From an uncultured Porphyromonadaceae bacterium (GTDB lineage: Bacteria > Bacteroidota > Bacteroidia > Bacteroidales > Muribaculaceae), in the NCBI GenBank assembly GCA_947177035.1, contig CAMWSS010000001.1, positions 62,001 through 126,000 of the forward strand: a stretch of 64,000 nucleotides of DNA, given 5' to 3'. The notes beneath the pieces are model-generated. The model had not been told where the DNA came from. It searched no databases and was given only the letters and a program-made list of their open reading frames with translations. Of the stretch, positions 52,111 through 60,704 are shown piece after piece; within the stretch, counting starts at the first letter, position 1; each line of letters starts with the position of its first letter. The position numbers and the translations under genes were made by a program.

Positions 52111-53613
52111 TCAGTATAACGACAACAAAGCGTCGATGACGCGTCGGTCGTTGCTCAGACGCGGAATCTTGCGCTGTCCTCCAAGTTTTCCTGTCGATGC
52201 AAGCCACCGGTTGAAAGTGCCGTCGGGAACGGCCACGAGCTCAAGCGGAGCAAGGAATATTCCGCCTTCGCGTTTTGCGGCATAGTCGGAATTTTCGTCA
52301 CAGAGATGGCGGTCGAGCGTGGCGGCGAATTCGTCCATTGAGCGCGGCGGGCGGGAGAATTCCACGGCCCACTGGTGGTGTCCCTTGGTGCGGCAGGAGG
52401 TATAGACCGGAGCCGCCGTGTAGTCAACCACTGCGCATCCGAGTTCACGGCATGTGCGCGTCAGGGCCGCATCGGCATTATGCACCATCAGCTCCTCGCC
52501 GAAAGCGTTGATGAATGATTTTGTGCGTCCGGCCACGGTGACGCGCAGCGGCTGCACGGACTCGATCCTGACAGTGTCGCCCAGCGGATAGCGCCACAGA
52601 CCGTTGGCCGACGTGATTGTGAGCGCATAGACGTTGCCGGGCGAGATTTCCCAGCATGGCACCGGCCTGGCGTCGGGGTTGTCGGCTGGCGTGAATTCAA
52701 AAAACACGCCGCAGTCAGTGAGCAGAAGCATGGCCTTGGTGTCGGCGCTGTCACGCACGGCAAAGAACCCTTCGGAGGCATTGTATGTCTCATGATAGCT
52801 CATCCTCGACGGATCGATTATGCTGTCATATTGCTCACGATATGGCTCGAAAGAGATGCCGCCGTGGAAAAACACCTCGAGTCCCGGCCACACTTCATGG
52901 ATCTCGGAGGCTCCGGTGCGCGCAAGCACTCCGCGAAGAACCGTCAGAAACCATGAGGGCACGCCGGAAAGGTTGGTGACGTTGCACGCCGACGCCTCGC
53001 TGACGAGCCGCGGCAGCTTGAGACTCCAGTCTTCCATCAGAGCCGTGGCACGCGATGGCACGCGGCAGAACTCCACCAACGGACCGATCGAGCGGATAAG
53101 ATGGGCCGAGAGATCTCCCACCCTCACTTTTGGCGGCAACCCGGTGAGAGCAGTGGCGAAACTGCCCCCGAGGATCATGCCCTTGCCGGAAAACATACGT
53201 GACTCTGGATGAAGCCTGAGATATGACGCCACGGTCATGGCCGAACCGCGATAGTGGCAGTTGCGAAGCGACTCGTCGGTCACGGGGACGTATTTGCTGC
53301 GTCCGTCGGAAGTGCCGCTGCTCTGCGCATAGCGCCGGCAGACGCCGGGCCAGAGCACGTCAGACTCGCCGCCAAGCATTCGCATCACCTCCGGCCTGAT
53401 CTGCTCATAGGGGCGGCATGGCACCCTGTCGGCATACACGGCATAAGAGTCGATCGACGCAAAATCCCAGCGGCGCCCCACCTCTGTGTGGCGGGCAGAC
53501 CGGAGCAGACGGCGCAACAGTTTCCGCTGGACATCCTCCGGGTTTGAGCGGGCGTGATCCAGCGAAGCATACACGTGATTGAAGTATGGACGGACAAGCG
53601 GTGTCAGGTTCAT
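52111..53613 (-). CDS. GH3 auxin-responsive-type acyl-adenylate enzyme
   Basis: A 500-residue member of the GH3 acyl-acid-amido synthetase family (not glycoside hydrolase family 3). In plants these adenylate a carboxylic acid and pass it to an amino acid. Visible elements are the ATP-binding YAQSSGTSDGRSKYVPVT, YNASEGFF and YALTITSANGLWRYPLGDTVR with the nucleotide-binding aspartate. Bacterial homologues are largely uncharacterised and the substrate here is unknown. It is monocistronic with a near-adjacent -7 box, and is divergent from aroA. Confidence 0.85.
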   Translation of the reverse strand: MNLTPLVRPYFNHVYASLDHARSNPEDVQRKLLRRLLRSARHTEVGRRWDFASIDSYAVYADRVPCRPYEQIRPEVMRMLGGESDVLWPGVCRRYAQSSGTSDGRSKYVPVTDESLRNCHYRGSAMTVASYLRLHPESRMFSGKGMILGGSFATALTGLPPKVRVGDLSAHLIRSIGPLVEFCRVPSRATALMEDWSLKLPRLVSEASACNVTNLSGVPSWFLTVLRGVLARTGASEIHEVWPGLEVFFHGGISFEPYREQYDSIIDPSRMSYHETYNASEGFFAVRDSADTKAMLLLTDCGVFFEFTPADNPDARPVPCWEISPGNVYALTITSANGLWRYPLGDTVRIESVQPLRVTVAGRTKSFINAFGEELMVHNADAALTRTCRELGCAVVDYTAAPVYTSCRTKGHHQWAVEFSRPPRSMDEFAATLDRHLCDENSDYAAKREGGIFLAPLELVAVPDGTFNRWLASTGKLGGQRKIPRLSNDRRVIDALLSLY

Positions 53614-53621
53614 TGTGATTG

Positions 53622-53629
53622 CAAAATTA
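53622..53629 (-). promoter_or_regulatory. -7 box close to the GH3-type gene start
   Basis: On the minus strand TAATTTTG matches TAnnTTTG and ends 8 nt before the ATG at 53613, which predicts a very short leader. Confidence 0.5.
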
Positions 53630-53694
53630 ACATTTTCTTCTCAATATATAACACATAAACCGGCCAGAAAGCTTTTTTAATGCTTAAAAAAACG

Positions 53695-53702
53695 TAACTT
53701 TG
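53695..53702 (+). promoter_or_regulatory. -7 box close to the aroA start
   Basis: TAACTTTG ends 5 nt before the ATG at 53708 and 14 nt before the ATG at 53717. Its final G is the first base of an in-frame GTG, which therefore cannot be the translation start of this transcript. Confidence 0.5.
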
Positions 53703-53707
53703 TGGCT

Positions 53708-54949
53708 ATGGATGTTATGATCTGGCCACCGGAAAATCCGGTAAAAGCTGAAATAAATCTGCCGCCGAGCAAGAGCGAGAGCAACCGGCTGGTGATTATC
53801 CGGGCAATGACTCCGGAAGTGGATCCGCGCTCGGCCGGACTGAGCGACTGTGATGACACCCGGGCCATTCTGGAGGGCATTGCGGCCGCTGACGGCACAA
53901 GGGTCGACGTCGGGCCGGCCGGAACGGCCATGCGCTTTCTGACAGCGTATTATGCCGCCACTCCGGGCAAGCGCGTCACCCTTGACGGCAATGAACGCAT
54001 GCGCCAGCGGCCGATCGGGCCTCTGGTCGAGGCGTTGCGCCAGTGTGGCGCCTCGGTGGAGTATGCCGGCGCCGAGGGCTTTCCGCCGCTGCGCATCGAG
54101 GGCCGGCGGCTGACCGGCGGCGAGATCGAAATCGACGCTACAGTCAGCTCGCAGTTCATCTCAGCCCTGATGATGGTGGCTCCGGTGATGGAACGCGGAA
54201 TCACGCTGACGCTGAAAGGCCGGGCGATATCGCGCCCGTATGTGGAGATGACGGCCGGGCTGATGCGCATGGCAGGCGCCGAGGTGGAGAGCGGAAGCGA
54301 CTGCGTGAGGGTGGCGCCAGGCCGATACCGCCCGTTTGACTATGAGGCCGAAGGCGACTGGAGCGCGGCGTCATATTGGTTTGAGATAGCGGTGCTGTCG
54401 GCCGGAAGCATAACGCTGAAGCCGCTCTATGACAGGTCGCTGCAGGGCGACCGCAGGGTGGAGACCCTGATGAGGGCGACCGGACTGACCATGCGGCGCA
54501 CTGACGAAGACTCGGTGATGCCGACTCCGACCATATATGCCGAGCCGCAGATCGTGGCCGATCTGAGCAACACGCCGGATCTGGCGCAGACCATGGCCGT
54601 GACCTGCTGTCTGGCGGGCATACGGTTTCTTTTCACCGGTCTGGAGTCACTGACCATAAAGGAGACTGACCGGCTGGCGGCTTTGCAGTCTGAGTTACAC
54701 AAACTCGGCTATCAGGTAATGGTCCATAAGCCGGGAATGCTTGAGTGGCAGGGCATGGCGCGCGACACTGATGAGTGCCCCGCGCCGATCGAGACTTATG
54801 GCGACCACCGCATGGCAATGTCATTCGCCCCGGCGGCCATATTCCACCCCGGGTTGCGCATACGCGGCGCGGAGTGCGTGAGCAAGAGCTATCCGAGATT
54901 CTGGGCCGACATGGAGGCGGCCGGATTCACCATAAATTATATCGACTGA
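53708..54949 (+). CDS. aroA: 3-phosphoshikimate 1-carboxyvinyltransferase (EPSP synthase)
   Basis: Sixth step of the shikimate pathway to aromatic amino acids. The 413-residue protein has INLPPSKSESNRLVI, DCDDTRAI, VGPAGTAMRFLTAYYA, DGNERMRQRPIGPLVEAL, SSQFISALMM, IKETDRLAAL, ETYGDHRMAMSFA and a final SKSYPRFW, all expected. I set the start at the ATG at 53708; the ATG at 53717 (MIWPPENPVKAEI) is a close alternative. It is followed after 3 nt by a small membrane protein. Confidence 0.95.
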   Translation: MDVMIWPPENPVKAEINLPPSKSESNRLVIIRAMTPEVDPRSAGLSDCDDTRAILEGIAAADGTRVDVGPAGTAMRFLTAYYAATPGKRVTLDGNERMRQRPIGPLVEALRQCGASVEYAGAEGFPPLRIEGRRLTGGEIEIDATVSSQFISALMMVAPVMERGITLTLKGRAISRPYVEMTAGLMRMAGAEVESGSDCVRVAPGRYRPFDYEAEGDWSAASYWFEIAVLSAGSITLKPLYDRSLQGDRRVETLMRATGLTMRRTDEDSVMPTPTIYAEPQIVADLSNTPDLAQTMAVTCCLAGIRFLFTGLESLTIKETDRLAALQSELHKLGYQVMVHKPGMLEWQGMARDTDECPAPIETYGDHRMAMSFAPAAIFHPGLRIRGAECVSKSYPRFWADMEAAGFTINYID

Positions 54950-54952
54950 ATC

Positions 54953-55384
54953 ATGATTACAGTATTCTGCATAATACTCGGCGCCCTCGTTGCCGTAGGT
55001 TTCACTTTATGGCTGACCCACAAGCCTGTCCAGGAGCCGGAGCCGGAGGCGGCGCCACTTCCGGAAGAGGAGGTCAGACAGGCGGAGGCCGATGAAACCG
55101 AAGAGGAGTGCTGCGGCCAGCATCAGATCTGCGAGCGCGAGTCGCTGCTGGCCGCGGTGAGTAAAAAAATCGAGTACTTCGATGACGAAGAACTCGATAG
55201 ATTTCAGGGAAAGAGACCCGAGGAATACACCGACGAGGAGGCCGACGAATTCCGCCAGGTGATGCTGAGCATGCGCGAGGACGAGGTGGCCGCCTGGGCA
55301 CGCTCGCTGCAATTGCGCGGCCTGGAGTTGCCGGAGCCGGTGCGCGAGGAGCTGCTGCTCATCGTGTCGGAACTGCGCGGCTGA
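54953..55384 (+). CDS. Small membrane-anchored acidic protein of unknown function
   Basis: A 143-residue protein with one N-terminal membrane helix (MITVFCIILGALVAVGFTLW), a proline/glutamate linker (KPVQEPEPEAAPLPEEEV) and an acidic helical domain. Near the domain start is a cysteine cluster, EECCGQHQICERESLL, then EYFDDEELDRFQGK. Close relatives occur next to aroA in other Bacteroidales, sometimes labelled phospholipase, which I cannot support from sequence. It is co-transcribed with aroA and converges on the next gene. Confidence 0.75.
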   Translation: MITVFCIILGALVAVGFTLWLTHKPVQEPEPEAAPLPEEEVRQAEADETEEECCGQHQICERESLLAAVSKKIEYFDDEELDRFQGKRPEEYTDEEADEFRQVMLSMREDEVAAWARSLQLRGLELPEPVREELLLIVSELRG

Positions 55385-55393
55385 CCCGCCGGA

Positions 55394-56560
55394 TCACTCC
55401 GGGCGGCGTATGGTGATCGCAACGGCACCCTCCGGCACCGGTCCGTCGATGACGAGAAGCAGATAGCCTCCGCCGCCGGCACCCGTCAGTTTGTGGGCCA
55501 GCGACCGATGCTTCCACCGGTCTATGTGTTGTTCGATTCCGGGGGCCATCATGGCCGGAAACATTTCCAGCTGGGCGCGGAATGAGGCGGAAAAGGCTTC
55601 GGCAAATCCCTGGAGGTCACGCGCCAGAATGGCATCCCAGCAGCGGTCGGCGGCAGCGGTCAGCGAAGCCACCTTTTCTGGCGTGATGTCGGCGCCCTCG
55701 ACCACTGAGCAGCCTTCGGGGCGCGGAAAGGTCTCGACCAGACACAGATGGCTTTCAAGCCACCGCAGAGTCGGCTCGTCGATGCAGCGTTCGATGCGGT
55801 CGGGCCAGAAGCGGCCGTTGTAGTAATGGCGCGACAAGCCGCTCACGCACAGACCGATGGCATCCTGGGCACCGCTCACGTGGTCTTCACCGTGTTCAGG
55901 GCCGTTTTCAAAACAGAACAGAAGCCTGGCCAGCATCTCTTCGTTATAGTTCGGAAGTTCGTATGGCCAGATTTTGCGAGCGGAGTTGCGGGTCGACGTT
56001 GCCATGCCGCCACGCTCCATGAATTCACATGTCGGCTCGATGGAGGCGGTGATGGCCCAGCCGGCACCATAGCGGCTCACATAGGGCTGATCGATCCACG
56101 TGCCGGCAATGTCTATCCGGTAAGGCAGCCTGCTTCTGACCCCCGACCGCAATGCCGTGGTGGATCGGGCCGTGAGTCCTGCTTCGGGCTGGCGGGTGAG
56201 TTCCACATAGCGTATGCCCCGTTCGGCACAGAAGCGGCGTTTGGCTTCGGAGCCGCCGTCGGAGTTGACCACGAATACGTCAGGTTTCACGCGGTCTACC
56301 GTCTCGACAAAGTCGAGCATTCCCGATCCGGTGTTTATAAAGGCGTCTGTCACATAGCGTATGGCCTTGACCATGTAGAGCCGCTCGGTTTCTGAGTAGA
56401 CAGTCTGCCGGTGTTTCAGCTCCTGAACAGTGGCGTCGGAACCGATGCCCACATATAGGTCGCCATATGCCGACGCTTCTTTGAAAAAGGCGACGTGGCC
56501 GCTATGCAGCATATCATAGCAGCCTGAAACAAAGACTTTTTTGCGCTGAGATCCGCTCAT
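55394..56560 (-). CDS. Bifunctional sugar nucleotidyltransferase-GHMP kinase fusion
   Basis: A 388-residue fusion. The N-terminal half (1-140) is a cytidylyltransferase-like nucleotidyltransferase: FVSGCYDMLHSGHVAFF with HxGH at 19-22 and a later ARSTTALR resembling the S-T-x-x-R motif. The C-terminal half (about 145-388) is a GHMP kinase: RIDIAGTWIDQP, and KLTGAGGGGYLLLV near the end. The central GHMP phosphate loop (G-x-G-S-S-A) is not obvious; that stretch reads GEDHVSGAQDAIGLC. A kinase and a nucleotide transferase in one chain suggests activation of a sugar to an NDP-sugar. The adjacent mutarotase overlaps by 4 nt and points to a deoxyhexose such as fucose or rhamnose. Confidence 0.8.
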   Translation of the reverse strand: MSGSQRKKVFVSGCYDMLHSGHVAFFKEASAYGDLYVGIGSDATVQELKHRQTVYSETERLYMVKAIRYVTDAFINTGSGMLDFVETVDRVKPDVFVVNSDGGSEAKRRFCAERGIRYVELTRQPEAGLTARSTTALRSGVRSRLPYRIDIAGTWIDQPYVSRYGAGWAITASIEPTCEFMERGGMATSTRNSARKIWPYELPNYNEEMLARLLFCFENGPEHGEDHVSGAQDAIGLCVSGLSRHYYNGRFWPDRIERCIDEPTLRWLESHLCLVETFPRPEGCSVVEGADITPEKVASLTAAADRCWDAILARDLQGFAEAFSASFRAQLEMFPAMMAPGIEQHIDRWKHRSLAHKLTGAGGGGYLLLVIDGPVPEGAVAITIRRPE

Positions 56561-56886
56561 AGCGAAAAGATGCGGGTCATTTCACGCCACTTTCCCGCCG
56601 AGGTGGAGCCTGGCTCACACTGCTGGAACTGTCCGACAAATTCTTCCCATTCGGCCTGACGCGGCAGGGTGGCCAGACGCGCCATGGCTGCGTCGCGGTC
56701 CACTCCGTCGGGGAGTTCGAGGATCATCACCATGCGGGTGCCGAGTCGATATATGTCCATTGCGGCGATGCCGACCGAGCGGATTCCCTCGAGTATCTCG
56801 GGCCAGACAGCGCGGTGGGCCTCTTCATAGCGCGCGATGGCGTCGGGAGAGTCCTTGAGGTCGAGTGTCAATACGAATCTTTGCAT
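56557..56886 (-). CDS. L-rhamnose/L-fucose mutarotase, RhaM family
   Basis: Interconverts alpha and beta anomers of a deoxyhexose. The 109-residue protein starts MQRFVLTLDLKDSPDAIARY and has EAHRAVWPEILEGIRSVGI with the active-site His, then MDIYRLGTRMVMILEL, the RhaM/DUF718 pattern. Its stop overlaps the start of the kinase-nucleotidyltransferase gene, so the pair is translationally coupled and probably forms one salvage step. It lies just behind a good minus-strand promoter. Confidence 0.9.
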   Translation of the reverse strand: MQRFVLTLDLKDSPDAIARYEEAHRAVWPEILEGIRSVGIAAMDIYRLGTRMVMILELPDGVDRDAAMARLATLPRQAEWEEFVGQFQQCEPGSTSAGKWREMTRIFSL

Positions 56887-56917
56887 AATTTTCGATATGA
56901 GTTTTCTATATATAACG

Positions 56918-56949
56918 CGAAATTACGCTTTTTTGCCGTATATTTCAAA
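56918..56949 (-). promoter_or_regulatory. Promoter for the mutarotase-kinase pair
   Basis: Minus-strand TTTG (56949-56946), a 20-nt spacer and TAATTTCG (56925-56918), one mismatch from TAnnTTTG. It lies 31 nt before the ATG. Confidence 0.6.
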
Positions 56950-56970
56950 TTTTGAACGATTACGGGGCAC

Positions 56971-57000
56971 AAAAAACTCCGCCGCGGAGCTGTTGCGGCG
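56971..57000 (-). terminator. Terminator at the end of the capsule cluster
   Basis: Read on the minus strand, CTCCG and CGGAG pair around CGG (with alternative CGCCGC/GCGGCG pairing) and run into TTTTTT. It lies just downstream of the DegT aminotransferase gene. Confidence 0.75.
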
Positions 57001-57035
57001 CTCCACGGCGGGTGTATGGTGTCTTTGGAAGTGGA

Positions 57036-58280
57036 TCAGAGCAGGTTTTCGCGGATCTTTTCGACGATGTAGCGCACATGGTCGTCGGTGACCCAGGGGC
57101 CGGCGGGCAGGCAGATGCCCACTTTGAAGAGGCTCTCGCTGACGCCGTTGACATAGGCGGGGCAGTCTTTGTAGACCGGCTGCTTGTGCATCGGCTTCCA
57201 GAGCGGACGGGATTCGATGCCGGCCTCGTCAAGAGCCATGCGCATGGCCTCGACGTTGGCGTTGGGCTCGCAGTCGGTGTGGGCGCTCGAGGCGGCGTGG
57301 GTCACACCGGCGGCGCCGCCGACTGCTCCGGTGATCACCTGGGCATAGGCGCGTTCCTGTCCGCGCACCTTCAGGTCGGGGTCGATGGTGGCGGTGCAGA
57401 GCCAGAAGTTCGAGTCATAGCGCGGCGACGGGTTGCCGTGGAGGGTTATGCCTTTGACGTCGGCAAGCAGTTCGGCATAGAGCGCCTGCACGTGGCGGTG
57501 GTGGGCGATGTGTTCGTCGAGGATGGTCATCTGTCCGCGGCCGATTCCGGCGCAGATGTTGCTCATGCGATAGTTGTAGCCGATCTCTTCATGCTGATAG
57601 TACGGATATGACTCGCGGGCCTGAGTGGCATAGAACATGATTTTGCGTTTCCATTCATCGTCGGGCACGATCAGTGCGCCGCCACCGGAGGTGGTGATCA
57701 TTTTGTTGCCGTTGAAACTCAGGACGCCGAAGCGGCCGAAGGTGCCGCAGACCTGACCGTCATAGAGCGAGCCGAAACCTTCGGCTGCGTCTTCGACCAC
57801 GGGGATGTCGTATTTCCCGGCCACTTCCATTATGCGCTCAATGTTGGCCGGCATTCCGTAAAGATAGACGGGGACGATGGCTTTGGGCTTGCGTCCGGTT
57901 TTTTCAATGCGGTCGGCGATGGCCTGGTCGAGCAGGTCGGGGTCCATGTTCCAGGTGTCGGGTTCGGAGTCGACAAACACCGGGGTCGCGCCCAGATAGG
58001 TGATGGGGTGTGATGAAGCGCAGAAAGTGAAGGTCTGCACCATCACTTCGTCGCCGGGTCCCACTCCGCAGGCAAGCAGGGCAAGGTGTACGGCCGCGGT
58101 TCCGGAACTGAGGGCCACAACTTTCTTGTCTTGTCCGACAAAGGCTTCGAGGTCGGATTCAAATCCGTTGACGTTGGGGCCGAGAGGCACCACCCAGTTG
58201 GTGGCAAATGCCTCGTTGACAAAATCCTGTTCGCGTCCGCTCATGTGGGCCAGACAGAGTAAAATCCGTTCTTGTTTCAT
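57036..58280 (-). CDS. DegT/DnrJ/EryC1/StrS-family PLP aminotransferase
   Basis: Sugar aminotransferase of 414 residues that transfers an amino group to a keto-sugar nucleotide. Visible are NWVVPLGPNVNGFE, ALSSGTAAVHLAL, VVEDAAEGFGS and the PLP lysine in SFNGNKMITTSGGGAL. Resemblance is to PglE/EpsN-type enzymes that make 4-amino sugars. The UDP-FucNAc route encoded next to it does not need an aminotransferase, so this gene implies a second amino sugar. Its dehydratase partner may be outside the window. Last gene of the minus-strand capsule run. Confidence 0.9.
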   Translation of the reverse strand: MKQERILLCLAHMSGREQDFVNEAFATNWVVPLGPNVNGFESDLEAFVGQDKKVVALSSGTAAVHLALLACGVGPGDEVMVQTFTFCASSHPITYLGATPVFVDSEPDTWNMDPDLLDQAIADRIEKTGRKPKAIVPVYLYGMPANIERIMEVAGKYDIPVVEDAAEGFGSLYDGQVCGTFGRFGVLSFNGNKMITTSGGGALIVPDDEWKRKIMFYATQARESYPYYQHEEIGYNYRMSNICAGIGRGQMTILDEHIAHHRHVQALYAELLADVKGITLHGNPSPRYDSNFWLCTATIDPDLKVRGQERAYAQVITGAVGGAAGVTHAASSAHTDCEPNANVEAMRMALDEAGIESRPLWKPMHKQPVYKDCPAYVNGVSESLFKVGICLPAGPWVTDDHVRYIVEKIRENLL

Positions 58281-58292
58281 AGCTGTAGGGAT

Positions 58293-59522
58293 TTATAACG
58301 TTATATTTGTGTTGTTTTTAGTTTCAAGTATGATGTCGGCCACACGGTCGACCGTGTAGTTCTGTTCAAGGAAGCGGCGTCCGTTGTCGCCCATGGAGCG
58401 GCGCAGTTCGGGCGATGCGATGAGTTGTCCGATCTTGCGGTCGAATTCTTCGATGTCTCCGCTGAGGCATTTCATTCCGAATCCGTTGGCTTCGGCAATG
58501 TCGCCCATGTCGCAGACCGGGTCGGTGGCGGCGATGACCGGCAGCGCACACTCAAGGCATCCGAGCAGCCGCGACGGGTAGTTGGGAATGGTGAATCGCG
58601 GATCGAGGAATATCAGGCCGATGTCGGCGCATGCCAGCAGGCGGTCAAAGTCGGCCTTGGGCAGTGATTGCAGGAGCGCCGCATTCTTCGGCCGCCGGGT
58701 CTGAAACCATCGGTTCAGGCGCGGATATTCGGTGCCGCTGCCGACGATCAGGAAGAATGAGTCGGCGCGGCGTTCGTTGGATTCGATGGTCTGGAGGAGG
58801 AAGTCGACGCCTTGCGGCCGGCCGAGGTTTCCGCCATAGATGGAGAGGACTTTGTCGGCGGGAACTCCGATGGAGGCGAGCAGGGAGGCTCGCTCAGCGG
58901 CGGTGATTTCACGGCGTGGAGTCAGTTCGACGGCGTTGGGACAGAGTTCGACTTTGGCCGGGGAAAGGTCGGGATTGTGGGCCAGGAGGTAGGAGACGTT
59001 GGCGGGCGACATGCACCCGATGCGGTCAGATATGCGATAGAGGCGCTTTTCTTTCCGTCGGAACATGCGGTAGAAGACGGAGCTGGCAGAAAAGTAGCCC
59101 AGGTCGACGGCGTTTTGAGGGAATATATCCTTCAGCATCAGGTATGTGCGCGCGCCGGTGCGTTTCTTCTCACTGACAATCACGTCATTAAGCGTGATGG
59201 GGGGGGTGGCGTAGAGAATGAGGTCGAACTTGACGTCAGGCCATGCATGGCTGATTGCCGCGGAGTACTTCCGGGCCAGAGTGAGCATGGCGACACCTTT
59301 TTCAAAGATGTTGCATTTGGTGACGTTGAGGATCCGCACTTTCAGGATGCTGCAGTTTGGTCCGCCGTCGATGAGGCGCGTGCGTTCTCCGGTGCGCCTT
59401 TGTGCCGCAGTGGCTATGTAGAGATTGTGGCCGCGCCGCGCCAGTTCACGCAGCAGGTCGTTGTATATGCCGCGGCTGTCAGTGTCGTTGATCTCACTGA
59501 TCGTGAGGTAGAGGATGTTCAT
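58293..59522 (-). CDS. Glycosyltransferase family 4, WbuB-like
   Basis: A 409-residue GT-B transferase. It starts MNILYLTISEINDTDSRGIY and has the WbuB-type LILYATPPITL region, a C-terminal nucleotide-sugar domain with LSIYGGNLGRPQGVDFLL and LDPRFTIPNYPSRLLGCLECALPVIA, where the E-x7-E element of GT4 is replaced by related residues. WbuB adds L-FucNAc in E. coli O-antigens, which matches the neighbouring UDP-FucNAc genes. It overlaps the fnlC gene by 4 nt. Confidence 0.85.
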   Translation of the reverse strand: MNILYLTISEINDTDSRGIYNDLLRELARRGHNLYIATAAQRRTGERTRLIDGGPNCSILKVRILNVTKCNIFEKGVAMLTLARKYSAAISHAWPDVKFDLILYATPPITLNDVIVSEKKRTGARTYLMLKDIFPQNAVDLGYFSASSVFYRMFRRKEKRLYRISDRIGCMSPANVSYLLAHNPDLSPAKVELCPNAVELTPRREITAAERASLLASIGVPADKVLSIYGGNLGRPQGVDFLLQTIESNERRADSFFLIVGSGTEYPRLNRWFQTRRPKNAALLQSLPKADFDRLLACADIGLIFLDPRFTIPNYPSRLLGCLECALPVIAATDPVCDMGDIAEANGFGMKCLSGDIEEFDRKIGQLIASPELRRSMGDNGRRFLEQNYTVDRVADIILETKNNTNITL

Positions 59523-60694
59523 TTATGCGATGGCGCGCTTTTCCGCCACACCATGCGGTTGACCACAGAGGTATAGCTCTGTATCAGTTTGACGATTTTG
59601 GTGGATACGTTAAGATCTGTGTAGTCGGGCACCGGCAGACCGTGGTTGCCGTCGGCAGTGAGGGCCACGGCCATGTCGACGGCCTGGAGCAGCGACGCCG
59701 AGTCGATGCCGGCCAGGATGAAGTCGCCTTTGTCGAGCGCTTCGGGGCGTTCGGTGGAGGTGCGGATGCAGACGGCGGGAAACGGGGCGCCGATGGAGGT
59801 GTAGAAGCTCGATTCCTCGGGCAGCGTGCCAGAGTCACTGACCACGGCAAATGCGTTCATTTGCAGATGGTTGAAGTCGTGGAAGCCGAGCGGCTCATGC
59901 TGAATCACGCGCGGATCGAGCCGGAATCCGGTGGCCTCGAGACGCTTGCGCGAGCGGGGGTGGCAGCTGTAGAGCACCGGCATGTCGTATTTCTCGGCCA
60001 TGGCGTTGATGGCTGTGAAGAGGCTGATGAAGTTAGCTTCGGAGTCGATGTTTTCTTCGCGATGGGCCGAGAGGAGTATGTATTTTCCGGGCGTGAGTCC
60101 GAGGCGCGTGAGCACGTCGCTGGCGCGGATCTGGTCGAGATTGGCGTCGAGGACTTCGGCCATCGGCGAGCCGCAGACGTAGGTGCGCTGCGGGGCGCAG
60201 CCGGTGGCGGCGAGATAGCGGCGCGCATGTTCGCTGTAGCAGATGTTGACGTCGGAGATGATGTCGACGATACGTCGGTTGGTCTCTTCGGGCAGACATT
60301 CGTCAAAGCAGCGGTTGCCGGCTTCCATGTGGAAGATCGGGATGTGGAGGCGCTTGGCTCCGATGACTGACAGGCATGAGTTTGTATCGCCCAGCACCAG
60401 CACAGCGTCGGGGCACGACTCCACCATCAGTTCATAGGTCGAGGCGATGATGTTGCCCATTGTCCGGCCGAGATTGTCGCCGGGGGTGTCGAGATATATG
60501 TCAGGGTCGTCCAGGCCGAGATCGCGGAAGAAGATTCCGTTGAGGTTATAGTCATAATTCTGGCCTGTGTGGGCCAGCAGGCAGTCGAAGTAACGGCGAC
60601 ATTTTTTAATGACGGCGGCCAGGCGGATAATCTCGGGGCGGGTTCCGACGATGATCAGCAGTTTCAGGCGTCCGTCGTTTGCAAAGTGAGTCAT
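59519..60694 (-). CDS. fnlC: UDP-N-acetylglucosamine 2-epimerase family, FnlC-like
   Basis: Last step of UDP-L-FucNAc synthesis, a C2 epimerisation (FnlC/WbjD). The 391-residue protein has VGTRPEIIRLAAVI, LAHTGQNYDYN, VLGDTNSCLSVI, FHMEAGNRCFDECLPEETNRR and LLSAHREENIDSE. Its position directly after fnlB and before the wbuB-like gene supports the FucNAc role over general ManNAc synthesis by WecB. Confidence 0.9.
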   Translation of the reverse strand: MTHFANDGRLKLLIIVGTRPEIIRLAAVIKKCRRYFDCLLAHTGQNYDYNLNGIFFRDLGLDDPDIYLDTPGDNLGRTMGNIIASTYELMVESCPDAVLVLGDTNSCLSVIGAKRLHIPIFHMEAGNRCFDECLPEETNRRIVDIISDVNICYSEHARRYLAATGCAPQRTYVCGSPMAEVLDANLDQIRASDVLTRLGLTPGKYILLSAHREENIDSEANFISLFTAINAMAEKYDMPVLYSCHPRSRKRLEATGFRLDPRVIQHEPLGFHDFNHLQMNAFAVVSDSGTLPEESSFYTSIGAPFPAVCIRTSTERPEALDKGDFILAGIDSASLLQAVDMAVALTADGNHGLPVPDYTDLNVSTKIVKLIQSYTSVVNRMVWRKSAPSHK

Positions 60695-60704
60695 GGTGCA
60701 GATT

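Noticed and set aside
52111-53613. Glycoside hydrolase family 3
   Set aside because: The name GH3 here refers to the auxin-responsive acyl-adenylate family. ATP-binding motifs are present and no glycosidase site is.
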